Below the pieces are notes generated by a model, which saw nothing but the letters and a program-made list of their open reading frames with translations, did no database searches and was not told the origin of the DNA. This document shows positions 25,210-36,953 of a stretch of 64,000 bases of DNA, one piece after another; position 1 is the stretch's first letter, and every line of letters starts with the position of its first letter. A program made the translations under genes and the position numbers. This DNA comes from Strongyloides papillosus (taxonomy: Eukaryota > Nematoda > Chromadorea > Rhabditida > Strongyloididae). The DNA lies in the NCBI GenBank assembly GCA_005656395.1, contig SRSI01000030.1, positions 372,001 to 436,000 on the forward strand. Reading direction: 5' to 3'.

Positions 25210-28047
25210 GATAATAATCTATGGTCTCCTGCTTCATAAATTTAACAAATATTTGGAAGTGATTTATAGTTATTTGAAGCTTTGAACTTCAAGTTTTTTG
25301 GTCTACTCTTTTTTTAATGTAAATGGACTTTGTATATATATGATTACTAACTATTAACAAATAACGTTTAACAACTAATAAAAAATTGTATTTTATTGAT
25401 GTAAATAAAATTTTGTAATGGAAAATGAGTGTTTTAATTGATAAAATTTAGCAATTCAGATGTTTTTAATAAGCATACAAAAGAAAACAATAAAAAAAGG
25501 AATTAAATGGGGGAATTGTTAATACAAAACAAGGATGTCTTTTTACACCTCATTAAATGTATTTCATCATTATTTTCTTACAGTACATTCATACACTCAT
25601 TAACAATCTAAATAGCTACCAATTAACTGTTGTTATCTTATACCATTAAATAGGAAATTGATATAACTAATTTTCCACCAAATCAATTTGTATGAGACTA
25701 TTAGAAATATATTTTCAAAAATGTTTTGATAAAAAAATAGATTCATATATTTTATTTATAAAACATGAGAAAAATAGTAAAATTATCTCAAGAAATATTA
25801 GTAAACTATATTATGAAAACAAAAATAATTCACTTTAAAAAAAAAATGAATATTTTAGTGGAAAACTCAAAATAGCATAAGTACATGAGGGTGTAAATGG
25901 TAGTATGAGTTTTATCGTAATGAATATTTAGTTATGGAGGTAAAAAGTTTCTATAAACTACATGAATTTACTACTTTACATTTTAATAAATGAAAATCTA
26001 ACATATGTTGGAATGGAAAACTTTTAATATTTAATATTTTAATTTTAAAAAAGTGAAGGGAGATTATTGGTATTAAAATAAATAATCTAAAAGCATTATT
26101 AGAAAAGTAAAAGGTTTCCATAAAAATATAGTTTATCTAAATTTTTAATTTCCCTTTACTACTAAAAAAAGAAGAACAAACTGTTATTTAACATATTTAT
26201 TCTTCTACTTAAAACTTTTTTTAGATACAAAAATAATGTATTAATTTAAACTGGTTTATAATAAAATAAAGTTTAGGGCGATGTGTGTAGCCAAAATTAT
26301 TAATTAATCATCTATTTTTTGTTCATTAAAAATGGAGCAAGGAAAAGATATAAAATTATTACTTTTGTTATCTTTTCTTTTACTAAAGTAAACGTAATTT
26401 AAAGTTTATTAATTTATTTAAATATTTATTTTCATTTTAATCTTTTTTTCGATTGTTTTTTTGCTTTTAATGATAAACTATCAGTGGTATAATAGTCTTT
26501 TAAGATAATTCATTCATCTATTATAAATATTTTTGAAGTATTACGTATTTCCATTATCAAATAAATAAAGAACACATCTTTTATTTATTGTTCGTGTTAT
26601 CATGTTATAATATAATGAGAGTTAAATTAATATATTCCTTATAAGCGTAATGGCATTAAATTATTATTTATTAATGTCATTTTCATTAGTTGTATTATTA
26701 TTATTTTCATAAATAACATCTATTCACAAGTAACGTTTAAACAAATATAATATATATATTCTCCCCCTATAATAAAAGATCAAATACAAAAGGAATAAAA
26801 TTTTTTGTTATTTAATAATGTTAGCAGATGTAAATAAAAGATTTAAAAATTCACATAAATATGAATTTTTCCAGATATATAGCTAGTGTAATTTAAAATA
26901 TATTAAAAGTATACCTTATAATTACACTATTTTTTCTTATTCTTAAGTCTCGGTGATAATTAAGTTTATCTGACCATAAATTTTTTATAGATATTTTTAT
27001 TTTACAATATTTTTAGTACATTCTAAGGATTTAGATATTACCATGAGATATATTATAGCGTAATAAGGACAAATTATGATGTATATAAGATTTCAGTAAA
27101 AAAAGCCAGAAAAGTAAATAAAATAAAAATTGAGAGGAATAGAGAAAGAGGCGTGGGCTCATAAGCAGAACGTACAAAAAACCCCATAAAGTACGAACCT
27201 CTCGTCAGAGGATTTCCTGCCTCGAAAACTTCAGGATAAATAAAATTTCTCCGAAACAAAAAGAAACATTTTTTATCCCATTTCTTTAAACAACACGTTA
27301 TTTTAACCATATCACAATTTCCACAAAACAGAAAAAAGATGTTTCCACTTTTATTTTTTCTAAAATCTACTCAAAAAATAATTTATAATATCACTTCTAA
27401 TTTTGCCCTATCCACCATTTTTCTTTATATATAAACTAACATAATCTCAATTTAATTTATCATATTTTTTATGACTAAAGTACACATGTGCGTATGATAA
27501 AAAAATAAAAAAGATGGTCTATTTAATATCAATCAAAAAGGCACGTCAACACATATATTTTATCAAAAAGTTGACATATACATATATATTTATATATTTT
27601 TTGACAAACAAAGTAATGTTGTCATAAAAAAAAACATATATAGTTTTTTTCTTACATTCTTTTTTGTTATTGTTTTAAGTTTGTTAATGATAATTTTAAT
27701 GGGTTAGGTAATTTTATTATAATTTTTACTTGTCGCATTAGAATTATTATGTAATAATGACAGGAATATTCTTTATGACGTAGATGATAAATATATCCGA
27801 TGTAACTTTGTTTTTTATAATATTTAATGTACTTTGTATTGCGATGAAAATAGCATATTTATAAGGTGAAAATACATTTTTGAAGAAATTTCTTATCTTT
27901 ATTTTTATGTCGTCTTTTAGAAGTTTTTTTATTGCAAACATTTGTAAAAGTATTATTATCAAATATTAAAAGACATAAAATTAAGTAATTGGTTTTTTTT
28001 GTTTCTATTGAATTTGTCCTAATATTATTACTGTTAATTAGTTTATT
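25210..28047. other. AT desert with one GC-richer block
   Basis: About 2.8 kb between the small gene and the BTB gene. Nearly all is low-complexity A/T-rich. The exception is ~27090-27260, which has far more G and C, short inverted pieces such as CCTCTCGTCAGAGG, and a minus-strand open frame that includes FEAGNPLTRG. The open frame at 27747-27962 is probably chance. Confidence 0.5.
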
Positions 28048-29909
28048 ATGGGTACCTCAATATCAAGAATAGTGTCCTCATTTAAGAGACAAAATGAATA
28101 CTCTTTCAGCAAAAGGGATATGTATTTTGTTAAAGTTCTAAATGAAATTGAGAAGAAGGGAGACATTCTTGTGACTGATGAAATAATTACCCATATAGAA
28201 TTCGTTCCCTCTAATTGGATGGATGATGAGATATTTAATCGTGGTAAAGAAGCTTACAAAGAATACTTGGAGGATTACAATTTAACTGATGATACAGCAT
28301 TTGCTGATAATATACTTGTCAATCAAAAACCTCATGATTATGTTAGATTACTCTTCCCTGATGGAAATCAAATTGTTAAAAAATCTCTTCTCATCAAATG
28401 TTCTGATTTCTGTAGTAGTAAAGTTAACTTTTCAGGAAGGAATTTCAATGAAATTATCATCAATACATTATCGGTTGAAACTTTCAGACTTTTCCTGAAA
28501 TTTCTCTATGGATTTGGATTAACATTAACACTAAACAACTGTATAGATTTATATAAATTATGTGATTATTTACAGGTTGAAACAGTCCTATCACTTCGTA
28601 TCTTTGGATATGTTAAGAAGAATTTTGTTCAATTATCGAAAACAAAAAAATTCTATAAAAATTTCATACTTATCAATACTGACAAGTACATTAATGACAG
28701 ATTCCTTGGATGTTTTTTCAAGAATTTAAAGGATTTTAACGATGTACAAAGACTTGTATATTTATATCACTATATCAATTATCCTGAGATAATGACCTTT
28801 CAAAAGGAAATCCCTGAGGTGAGATATGAAAAAAATTTCAGGTGTACACCATTAAAACACGAAGTTTATACTTTTGTTTTGGAGCCATACAAAAAGACGC
28901 CTAAAGAAGATCATTTGTTTAAGTTTAATAATGTACTCTTTGCTGCTGGTGTCGTCTCATGGGAAGATGAGCATTGGACAGTTGTTAGAGAGAAGGATTC
29001 ATATTATGTTGCTTGTCATTACTACCAACTTGATGGAACTGTTAGTTTTAATAAGATTCCAATAAAAATAAGGAAGAATAGTAAACTTAAGATCATTGGT
29101 TATGAAGATAGTATTATTGCTTTGACGAATAGCTTCGATATCCTAGGTAATGTTGATAATTCAATTCATTGTAGAATTTTCCACACAACTACAAGGAAAT
29201 ATCAACCAAGTATGGATAGTGCCAAACTTTTAAGCCGTTTTCAGGAAAACTTTAACAATTACACTGATATAAAGTTGGATTTTAATATAAATTTAAACCA
29301 TTTCTATGATTTTGCTATATTTGCTTATAAAGATTATATATATTGTAAGTTTTTTTCAAAAAAGACATATTTCATTGCATGATATTTATATTTGTTTCAG
29401 TTCTACAAGAAAATATGGCCATTAACGTCAAACATTCATTCTTCCGCTTTAATCTAAAAACAGGAACTAAAGAAGACTTAAATGTACCAGACAATATTCG
29501 TTCCTCCATCTCTCAATGCATTCATAATGAAAAATTATACTTCCTTGTCACGGAACCTGAATTATTTACCTCCCCATGGGAGGATGGCGAGATAAGAATT
29601 GATCAGGTCACCTCAAAATATGGATATTACTTTGACTTCAAGACAATGAAATGGTACACATACGCTCAACCAAAATTTGCTTTAAAACATCGCAATGGTT
29701 TCCTGAAATCACAAAATGGTTTCCTGGAATGTTATATTATACATAAGAATTTTTACAAGAATATTATCTCTGTAATCCAACTACACTACAATCCAGATGA
29801 TCAAAGTCAATGGACACGTGTTTCAACGATTCAAAAACCAGAAAATTTAGATATCAAGATTAAGAAAGAACATTTTTTGATGTGGAAAGAGTCATGGGAT
29901 GTTAAATGA
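28048..29909 (+). CDS. BTB/POZ-domain protein with N-terminal myristoylation motif
   Basis: Exons 28048-29344 and 29401-29909 join across a 56-base intron (GTAAGT...TTTCAG) into 601 residues. The N-terminus MGTSISR fits the N-myristoylation pattern (Gly2, Ser6), which would tether it to membranes. Residues ~85-185 form a BTB/POZ fold (HDYVRLLFPDG, then FRLFLKFLYG and LYKLCDYLQVE), followed by a BACK-like helical region. The C-terminal half contains strand-rich segments with periodic aromatic residues that could be degenerate kelch-type blades, but no clear kelch signature is visible. BTB-BACK proteins commonly serve as CUL3 substrate adaptors, and nematode genomes hold many divergent ones. 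No orthologue is recognised. Its right neighbours are also rapidly evolving genes. Confidence 0.75.
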
Positions 29910-31515
29910 ATTTGAACTACTGTGTTAATCTTTTTTGTAATCAGAAAAATGATGTATAATTATTGTCAAGTTTAAAAATCAATCTACTACATTTGAAGGA
30001 CGAAAAAAACCAAGTACTAAGAGCGAACGAATTTATATGTGATTGTGAAGCTTCTTATTTGTTAATATATTTTATTATTTTAGAATATTGTAAATAATTA
30101 ATTAGATAATCATTTAAAATCTAAAGTAATTTTTATGTCTTAGTAATTTCATTATAAGAATGAACAGTTTGTAATATAAAAAATATCAGTGGAAAATTTA
30201 GAGTTTTAATACAAGTACTTTAATCTTGAGAATGTAAAATTAACTTATTGACTTCAAAAAGTACTTTATAAACCATTAAAGATATTAATTACTTTAAAAA
30301 GGCTTAATTTGAGCACAAACATTAACTTCTTTTTACGACTTATTCAATAGATAGTGGTCTATTCATATGCAAAGATGATATACAAGGTTCGATATCGCTT
30401 GTGCGCGAGTGTTTTTATACATTTTCGGCTAAATTATAAATTTTGCCTGATTATTATTACGTACTTAAGTTTAAACTTAATACTTGAGCAGGTTCTCAAA
30501 ATGATTTGAGTTTGTCCTTAGTGATAGGAGTGCAGGGTTTAAACATTGTTTTAAAGTTAGACATTATTGGACCTAAAGTATTAAGGGTTGTAGAAGTATA
30601 TTAAGTGATTTTGTGTATGATATGTGGATTCATTAGTTTCATAGGTAATTATGGAGGATTCAGAGGTTCAAAAATTTTTATGTCGGGTTCGGGTTTTCCA
30701 TATGGATTTCATGGGTAAAAAATGGATGATTCAGGAGATTAATGTAAAGGAACATGGGATTCAGAATTTTTAAATAAATTTTTTTGTTGGATTCGGGAAT
30801 GTCATGTAGGTTTCACGGGTGAAAAGTTGAGGATTCAGAGGATCCATGGATGAGAACATGGGATTCCAGAAGTTCAGAGCTAAAAACTTCGAATTCATAG
30901 GTTTCATATAAGATTCATGAGTGAAAAACACCCGATCTAAAAAATATTTCATGAAACCAATACGCTTTATCCAGCGTTACAAGGATTATAACTAGCGATG
31001 CATTAATTAGGTAAAGAATAGTAAGCAAAAGTAAATAACACATTAATAAATAAACTATGAGCTTAATATTTGCTGAAGCGTTATTGCACTTTCTATGTAA
31101 ATTTTTGAGATCGATCTTATGTGAACTATTTTATATCATACTTAACTCAGTCAAGATAATTTCTTCTTAGCATTTTAATGTGATTGCCAGTATTTAAACT
31201 TCATTTTGAATTGATAAATATTTTACAGTATGACAGTTAACAGTCTTTTGCACGGAAAAAAGTCTTTATAATTTTTGGTGAATTGATGCTTTTCCCATAG
31301 AAATTTCTCAATTATGGAGAAACTTCTAGTGTTCCCTTGTATATATGTAGTATATTTGTAAATTAGTCACTATATTTAACCCTACTAACTATCAATATGT
31401 CCCAAAATGGCCAAATATATATTTGTAAATTTTAATAAGGCCAAAAATTTGACTATTATCAACTTGTATATTAATCAACATTTTATGATGCAGAATCCTT
31501 TTTGTCTCGGACAAT
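29910..31515. other. Intergenic region with degenerate repeat
   Basis: 1.6 kb between the BTB gene and the unknown gene at 31516. Its centre (30620-30945) contains an imperfect repeat described separately. The right part holds a CAG acceptor at 31491-31493, 22 bases before the next ATG. No gene is apparent; the minus-strand open frame at 30770-30952 comes from the repeat. Confidence 0.5.
30620..30945. repeat. Degenerate tandem repeat (GGATTC / TTTCATGGGT units)
   Basis: At least four imperfect copies of a pattern with a GGATTC-type block, a TTTCAT(G/A)GGT block and a GAGGATTCAGAGG-type block start near 30627, 30683, 30786 and 30887. The two best copies (30683 and 30786) are ~103 bases apart. 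G content is well above that of the flanks. It does not encode a convincing protein. Confidence 0.5.
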
Positions 31516-32382
31516 ATGAAGAGCTACTCTCGTCTAAATGGAGTGGATAAAACTTTTATGGAATTTGGTGGTGTTGTTCCTGTTGTAAGGAGACTTGATT
31601 ATGAAGTTCCATACGTTGATCCAAAAAGAATATATGGTTTTGATGGTAATGGGAAAGGTTTTATCAAAAGCCATACTTTGGGAGGTAGGGATTCTGCAAG
31701 AAAAGACTGTGAGAACACCACCCAATACTCCTCATCAGTGTCTAATGTTACTGAGGTTATAAAATTAATCTCAGATAATGTCAGTAATAAAGCTGAAATA
31801 TTATCTTGTGATGAAACTTCCACTCTAATAAGCAGCACTACAATATCAGAGGATTTGAATAATGACCACAAAAATACTCCAACTTCACCACTTGGGAGAT
31901 ACAATGTGCTTAAATTGGAGAAACTAAGGAGTCTCAATACACCAATAAGACCACCCGGAACACCGATTGAAGATTATTCTAAAGAGATAGCGGCATTGGC
32001 ACCAAAATTGATGGAAGTTTGGAGGGAGTATACAACAAACATCCATAAAGAAATACAGAGTTTGGAAATACCTTTATGCTTCCAAACTCCTAGTAATAGT
32101 GGAAACAGAGAAGAGAAGAATGATGATATAACGCGCTATCAAGACAAATTAGATAATCTCGACCTAACAAGAACTTTCCTTGGTCCTTTTATTGAAGAAC
32201 CTCCAACAATTGGAATTTCTCATTCGTTGAAGGAGGAATTTAAAATGTATCGAGACTACCATAGAATGGACAACGAAAATACAACTTTAAATGAAAAACA
32301 TCAGAGTGCTGCTTTAAGAAAGTTTGCACATCTAATAGACGTGTTTCGCTTTCGAAATAAAACTAAAAAATCTTTAAAATGA
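31516..32382 (+). CDS. Unknown 288-residue protein
   Basis: A single open frame with a good ATG, preceded by an acceptor-like CAG 22 bases upstream. The N-terminal 55 residues are rich in Gly, Tyr and Val (FGGVVPVVRR, YGFDGNGKGF). The middle (~65-130) is Ser/Thr/Asn-rich and likely disordered, with proline-directed sites (TPTSPLGR). A helical part with TPIRPPGTPIEDY and a W follows at ~145-190, and the C-terminus is basic (FRFRNKTKKSLK). There is no signal peptide or membrane segment. I do not recognise a family. It is 400 bases upstream of the helicase gene on the same strand; a functional tie is possible but not shown. Confidence 0.6.
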   Translation: MKSYSRLNGVDKTFMEFGGVVPVVRRLDYEVPYVDPKRIYGFDGNGKGFIKSHTLGGRDSARKDCENTTQYSSSVSNVTEVIKLISDNVSNKAEILSCDETSTLISSTTISEDLNNDHKNTPTSPLGRYNVLKLEKLRSLNTPIRPPGTPIEDYSKEIAALAPKLMEVWREYTTNIHKEIQSLEIPLCFQTPSNSGNREEKNDDITRYQDKLDNLDLTRTFLGPFIEEPPTIGISHSLKEEFKMYRDYHRMDNENTTLNEKHQSAALRKFAHLIDVFRFRNKTKKSLK

Positions 32383-32779
32383 AAAGCGTTATTTGTATAT
32401 TATTGTATAATTGTTTAACTATTAACTTTTCACATGTATAAACTTTAAAATTTGTCAAATAAATTTCTATGAGTAGCATTTTCTTTCGCATTATTGTATG
32501 ATTCCCATATGTTTTTATCAATTGAAGATTAAAGTTCACCGACACGTTTCACCATTGAAAAAAAATATCTAATAAAAATTTGCACTTTCAACTGCAGATT
32601 CAAAGTACATTTGGAATATTGTACATTTTTTATGATGTGAATTTATTTTTATTTCCCTAAGCAAAAAAGGGATTATCGAATTTTGCTTTTAAATAAAGTA
32701 ATGTTTTGAGCTACATACTTTTTAAATTCATTGTCTTGTGTTATATACTGTTTCTTACTACAAACAAAGAAATTTCGAC
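32383..32779. other. Spacer between unknown gene and helicase
   Basis: 397 bases of AT-rich DNA. The helicase frame is open leftward from its first ATG (32780) to ~32738 without another ATG, so a short upstream exon cannot be excluded. Nothing else is seen. Confidence 0.45.
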
Positions 32780-34441
32780 ATGTGGACGTTTCGGAATTTC
32801 ATGGATACTTTGACTACACATCAATCTGAGTCTGAAGAAAGATCGCCTGATAATCTGTTGAGTATTATAAACTCTATCAGAGATACAAAAATTGGAAACA
32901 ACAATCCCGATGTCAATAATGGACAAAATATTTACATATTTGAAAATAAATCAGTAAAATCTACTCCAAGTGTTGAGAAGGAAATATACGTACCAAGACG
33001 TCATGAGGACCAGAAAATAGCAGAAGAAAGGTCTAATTTCATCAAAGAAAATTTCTCCAGACTCTGTGATGTTCCATCTAGCCAAATCTGGACAACATTC
33101 AAATTTGACAAAAAACGTCAGCTTCCAGACTCTTGGAAATCATGTGGGTTAAATAATGAATTACACGAAAATTTAGTAACAGCTGGATATGAGGTACCAA
33201 GGGAGATACAGAAATATGTTGTACCATTGATGATGAAAGGTATAAACTTGGAGGTATCAGCCCGTACCGGATGCGGCAAAACAATTTCGTATCTCATCCC
33301 AGTTATACAGGGAATTATCGATCTCAAGTCTCAGAGACAACAAAAAATTCCACCACTGCATCCAATTGCAATAATTATCCTTCCAACCTTTGAGTTATCC
33401 TTGCAAGTCTCTAATAATATTTTTAAATTATCTAAAAACACGCTCGTATCTTGTTCCCGTGTCCTTGGAGGATATACCAAGTTTATAAATGTTCAGGAAT
33501 TGCAAAAAGGATGTGATATCGTTGTTGCAACAATAGGGAGATTACATGATATGCTGACTGATGGAAGACTTTCCCTATATGAATTAAAGTACCTTATAAT
33601 TGACGAGTGCGACTATTTTCTTCACAATGAAGTATCTAATTTACTATATCAAACAGTGGATTTCATCAAAGAAAATACAAAAATTATGGATATAACTGTA
33701 TCCGTTTTTATGTCATCCTCCTCACCCAGAATAAAAGAGTTCTTAAGACATTACTTTGGTGATAATTTCCAGGAAATCAAAGAATCTAAATCCATTTCAT
33801 ATGGCAATATGAACTTCATCTCAAATCCAAATATTATTTATAAAATGTATTTTGTTAAGGAGAGAAGCCATAAACCAAATAAACTTTTGGAAATAATAAA
33901 CGATATCAGAGAGTATGATTTAAGTATCGATCCAAAGGCATGTACAAGGATAATAATTTTTACTGACAAAATCCATTGGTCCAAACAAATTACTACTTTC
34001 TTACGCATGGACATGGAATCAGTATATTGCAATGTTTTCAATAGGTATGTTTATAAAAAGCTTGTCACAATTAAATTCTTTTTTAGTGACCTAATGCCAC
34101 GAGAGCGTGAAAAATACTTGGGAGAATTTCAAATGAGAATGGCTGATATTCAGATTCTCGTCTCAACAGATGTCCTCTCTCGTGGTATTGATATTTATTC
34201 ACTTAATCATATCATAAATTACGACTTACCAGAATGTTTTGAATTTTTCTACCATAGATGTGGTAGGGTTGGAAGAATTAATAACGGGATGGCCCATACA
34301 ATTATTGATGAAAATGATCCATATGATTGTAGTAAGGTGCATCACTTGATGAACCTTCTTGTAAGTACTAATCAATTGGATAATACAATCCAAACAAAAT
34401 TTTATGAAATGTATAAGAAATATTATTCTAAATATAAATAA
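32780..34441 (+). CDS. Divergent Vasa/DDX3-type DEAD-box helicase
   Basis: Probable exons 32780-34044 and 34087-34441, splitting at a 42-base GTATGT...TTTTTTAG intron, give 539 residues; reading through also keeps frame (553). The N-terminal extension (~100 residues) is Ser/Asn-rich and lacks RGG or zinc knuckles. The core follows Vasa/DDX3/PL10 order: a Q-motif region (AGYEVPREIQKY), motif I ARTGCGKT (~161-168), Ia PTFELSLQ (PTREL in the family), TIGR for TPGR, motif II DECD (~275-278) for DEAD, motif III SSS for SAT, motif V STDVLSRGID and motif VI HRCGRVGR. Such enzymes use ATP to remodel RNA, and the Vasa branch acts in germ granules. Walker and arginine-finger residues survive, so ATPase activity is possible; RNA-contact motifs are altered. 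Germline function is inference. Confidence 0.8.
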   Translation: MWTFRNFMDTLTTHQSESEERSPDNLLSIINSIRDTKIGNNNPDVNNGQNIYIFENKSVKSTPSVEKEIYVPRRHEDQKIAEERSNFIKENFSRLCDVPSSQIWTTFKFDKKRQLPDSWKSCGLNNELHENLVTAGYEVPREIQKYVVPLMMKGINLEVSARTGCGKTISYLIPVIQGIIDLKSQRQQKIPPLHPIAIIILPTFELSLQVSNNIFKLSKNTLVSCSRVLGGYTKFINVQELQKGCDIVVATIGRLHDMLTDGRLSLYELKYLIIDECDYFLHNEVSNLLYQTVDFIKENTKIMDITVSVFMSSSSPRIKEFLRHYFGDNFQEIKESKSISYGNMNFISNPNIIYKMYFVKERSHKPNKLLEIINDIREYDLSIDPKACTRIIIFTDKIHWSKQITTFLRMDMESVYCNVFNRYVYKKLVTIKFFFSDLMPREREKYLGEFQMRMADIQILVSTDVLSRGIDIYSLNHIINYDLPECFEFFYHRCGRVGRINNGMAHTIIDENDPYDCSKVHHLMNLLVSTNQLDNTIQTKFYEMYKKYYSKYK

Positions 34442-34884
34442 TCCATTACTACTGAATTTCCATTTAGTTTAATGTGATTATTCTAAAATATCTAAAATTT
34501 GTGTGAGGTTTCTTTTTTTGTCATTTTTTAAAGTTTCATTTCTAATAATTTAATAAAAACATTGTTTTAATATGTGATTTTATTTACTAATTTGATTTTT
34601 CTTTCTTAATTATCTTGCATCCTATTGAAGTTAGTGATCATTCAAACGTAAGCATATGCTTAACGCAAGTATCAAAAGATAAATATGAAACATTGATAGA
34701 AATTATAAAAATTCACATACAAAAATTATCACTTTTATAACCTTTCTTATCAAAATAATGTATATTGAGGTAATTTCTAATATTTTTTCTACACTAAGAA
34801 TGTACAAATCCATATTGATAATAGTATAATATGATACAATTATTCTTATAACATTATAAAAATTTTTACAATTAAAATTTGAAG
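34442..34884. other. Convergent 3' spacer, copy A of duplicated flank
   Basis: The shared 3' region of the helicase (plus) and DUF229 copy 1 (minus). From ~34610 on it is nearly the same as 37720-37992, the 3' flank of DUF229 copy 2, including a 14-base palindrome at 34649-34662. Confidence 0.6.
34649..34662. repeat. 14-base palindrome in duplicated 3' flank, copy A
   Basis: TAAGCATATGCTTA is a perfect palindrome embedded in a well-conserved block (~34621-34700). An identical copy lies at 37759-37772. Confidence 0.7.
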
Positions 34885-36953
34885 TTAGTTCTCAAGCAGG
34901 ATTTTACAGTAGCAGTATTTTCTATATTTAGAATTTTTATTGCACACTTCTGCTTGATCTCCATACTTGTTTGTTCTTATTATATCATTTAGTAAAGTAA
35001 AATTTTGATTATAATATGCTCTAAATGATCCTTTTCCTGGTTTGGTTATGGCACTAACTTCATACAACGTTGTATTCTTTCCTTCATTAATTTTTACTAT
35101 AAAATGATCTTTTACACCATTATGAAGTGTTAACTGAGAACAAATTTCTTTTAAATTGTCGTTTTCTAGTTGCTTATTGATATCTTTGATAAAAACTTCT
35201 TCTAATCTATTATAAATTTTTCTAGATTGCCATCTACTTAATTTAACATATTTTGGTTGGCATAAACAATATTCAAAGGGAATATTCATATCGTAACAGG
35301 AGCGATTCTCATCAGGTAAGGGGCGTAATAAACTTAGTCCCTTAATTGTATCGTTTACGACTTTAGATAAATCATATGGTTTAAGATTTTTAAAATTGTT
35401 CTTAGGACCTTCAGTTAGAATATCAAGAAAGGTAGCATATAAATCTAAGTGTGAGATATGTTTTATTGAGTTTTCCTTAAGATTACCAATTAATTCTTTA
35501 TTTCCCAACAACTCAGCAGGTGGTTTGATAAGAAAGTATGGATTGGCATGTTCATATTTTCCAACCTCTGTACTCATATATGGACCCATTCGATAACCAT
35601 GATCACCCATAACAATTAAGAATGAATCATTAAGATATTTAGAATTTCTTTCGAAATATTCTGATAAATAACCATCCTGTTCAAAAATGTCATCTATATT
35701 ATCATGCATCAATTTAGATTGCCAAGTTAACGATGCTATAGGTTGATTTTGATACGTTTTAAGGAAATCTTCATAATATTTAAAAATATCTTGACCAGGA
35801 AAATAACATTTATTCTTGTTCTCATCCAAGATTATTTTTTCGCTTCCATTAAGATTATAACGAGTAAGAAATTGACGAACTCTGGTGGAGTGATGAGAAA
35901 AATCGTTAATGAAACCAACACAATTAGGCCACTCAAATGTTTCAACCTTGAAATCATCAGCATACAAAACGATATAACCCATTTTCTTGTAATAATCAAA
36001 GATGAATGTTGTATTGTCTATTGGAACATTACATGAATTTTTTGAACCCCAATCATTAATTTTTGTTGGTCTACCTAACGAATTGTCTTGAACATCGTTA
36101 CTGAATTTATTTAATAAAAAACCATGAGCATTTGGTATATTATTATCACCTTGAGTATTTAAATATTTTATTTCTATACCACCATTTTTTAATAATACAC
36201 TCCTTGTTTGGTTTAATGCCCTTAATGCATGATAATATGATAGTGAACCAATTACTACGACATGAAGATTGTATTTTTTTATATCATTTGGTAATGAATA
36301 TCCCGGTTTTAAGAAATTCTTTTTTTCCTCAATTGGTTTATTTAACTTTCTTAATACTAATTCTATATTTTCATAAACTTTTACATTTCCTTCATTATAA
36401 CATTTAACCCAAGGAACATCGCATTCCAAAATAGCTTCATCTTTTATTTTTACAGTTTTTACAATATCAATTTCTTTGAAGTTTCTTCTAAAATAACACG
36501 TATAATCACAATTAATTTTCGATTTCATCTCATCTCTAATGAATATCGTATCATCTTTTATATAGTAATATAAATTCTTATTAACAGGTTCGCATAGTGG
36601 AGATTGTTTTTCTGGATTAAACCAATATAAATGATTCTTTGGCCATGGTTTACACTCATTAAAATCACAAGATAAATCATTATTTTTAATTCTATTTTTA
36701 GCTTCAACTATCCTATCACAATTTTTATCCATTTCTTTATACAACATAAAATACATAAAAAATAGAAGCACAAACGTTGTGATCAGCAATGCGCTAGAAC
36801 ATCCAACGTAAATAAGGTCGTTTTTATTTAACTCTGAAACAATAAAAAAGGTTCTTCTTAATTAATAAAAAAAATAAACAAACTCGTATTTTTTTTAACT
36901 TCAACCTTAAAATTTTCCTTATCTTCATTGTTGATTGGTGGTATAGTAGACAT
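34885..36953 (-). CDS. DUF229 family membrane protein, copy 1
   Basis: Exons 36884-36953 and 34885-36833 join across a 50-base intron into 672 residues. A short cytosolic N-terminus is followed by one membrane anchor (~45-60, LITTFVLLFFMYFM), so it is a type II protein with a large extracellular or luminal domain. That domain is the nematode-expanded DUF229 family (alkaline phosphatase/sulfatase-like fold): paired cysteines, an ALRALNQTRSVL segment after the first metal-site region, MHD (~H400) and GDHGYR (~433-438). In this copy the first metal-site aspartate of the IDS motif is Gly (VVVIGSLSYYH, ~219), while copy 2 retains Asp. Substrate and function of the family are unknown. Several N-glycosylation sequons are present. 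Confidence 0.85.

Noticed and set aside
27747..27962. 71-codon minus-strand open frame
   Set aside because: Ile/Lys/Asn-rich, with no signal, domain or context.
30385..30440. GGTTCGATATC piece resembling a tRNA T-loop
   Set aside because: No matching acceptor, D or anticodon stems can be drawn around it, so it is not a tRNA gene.
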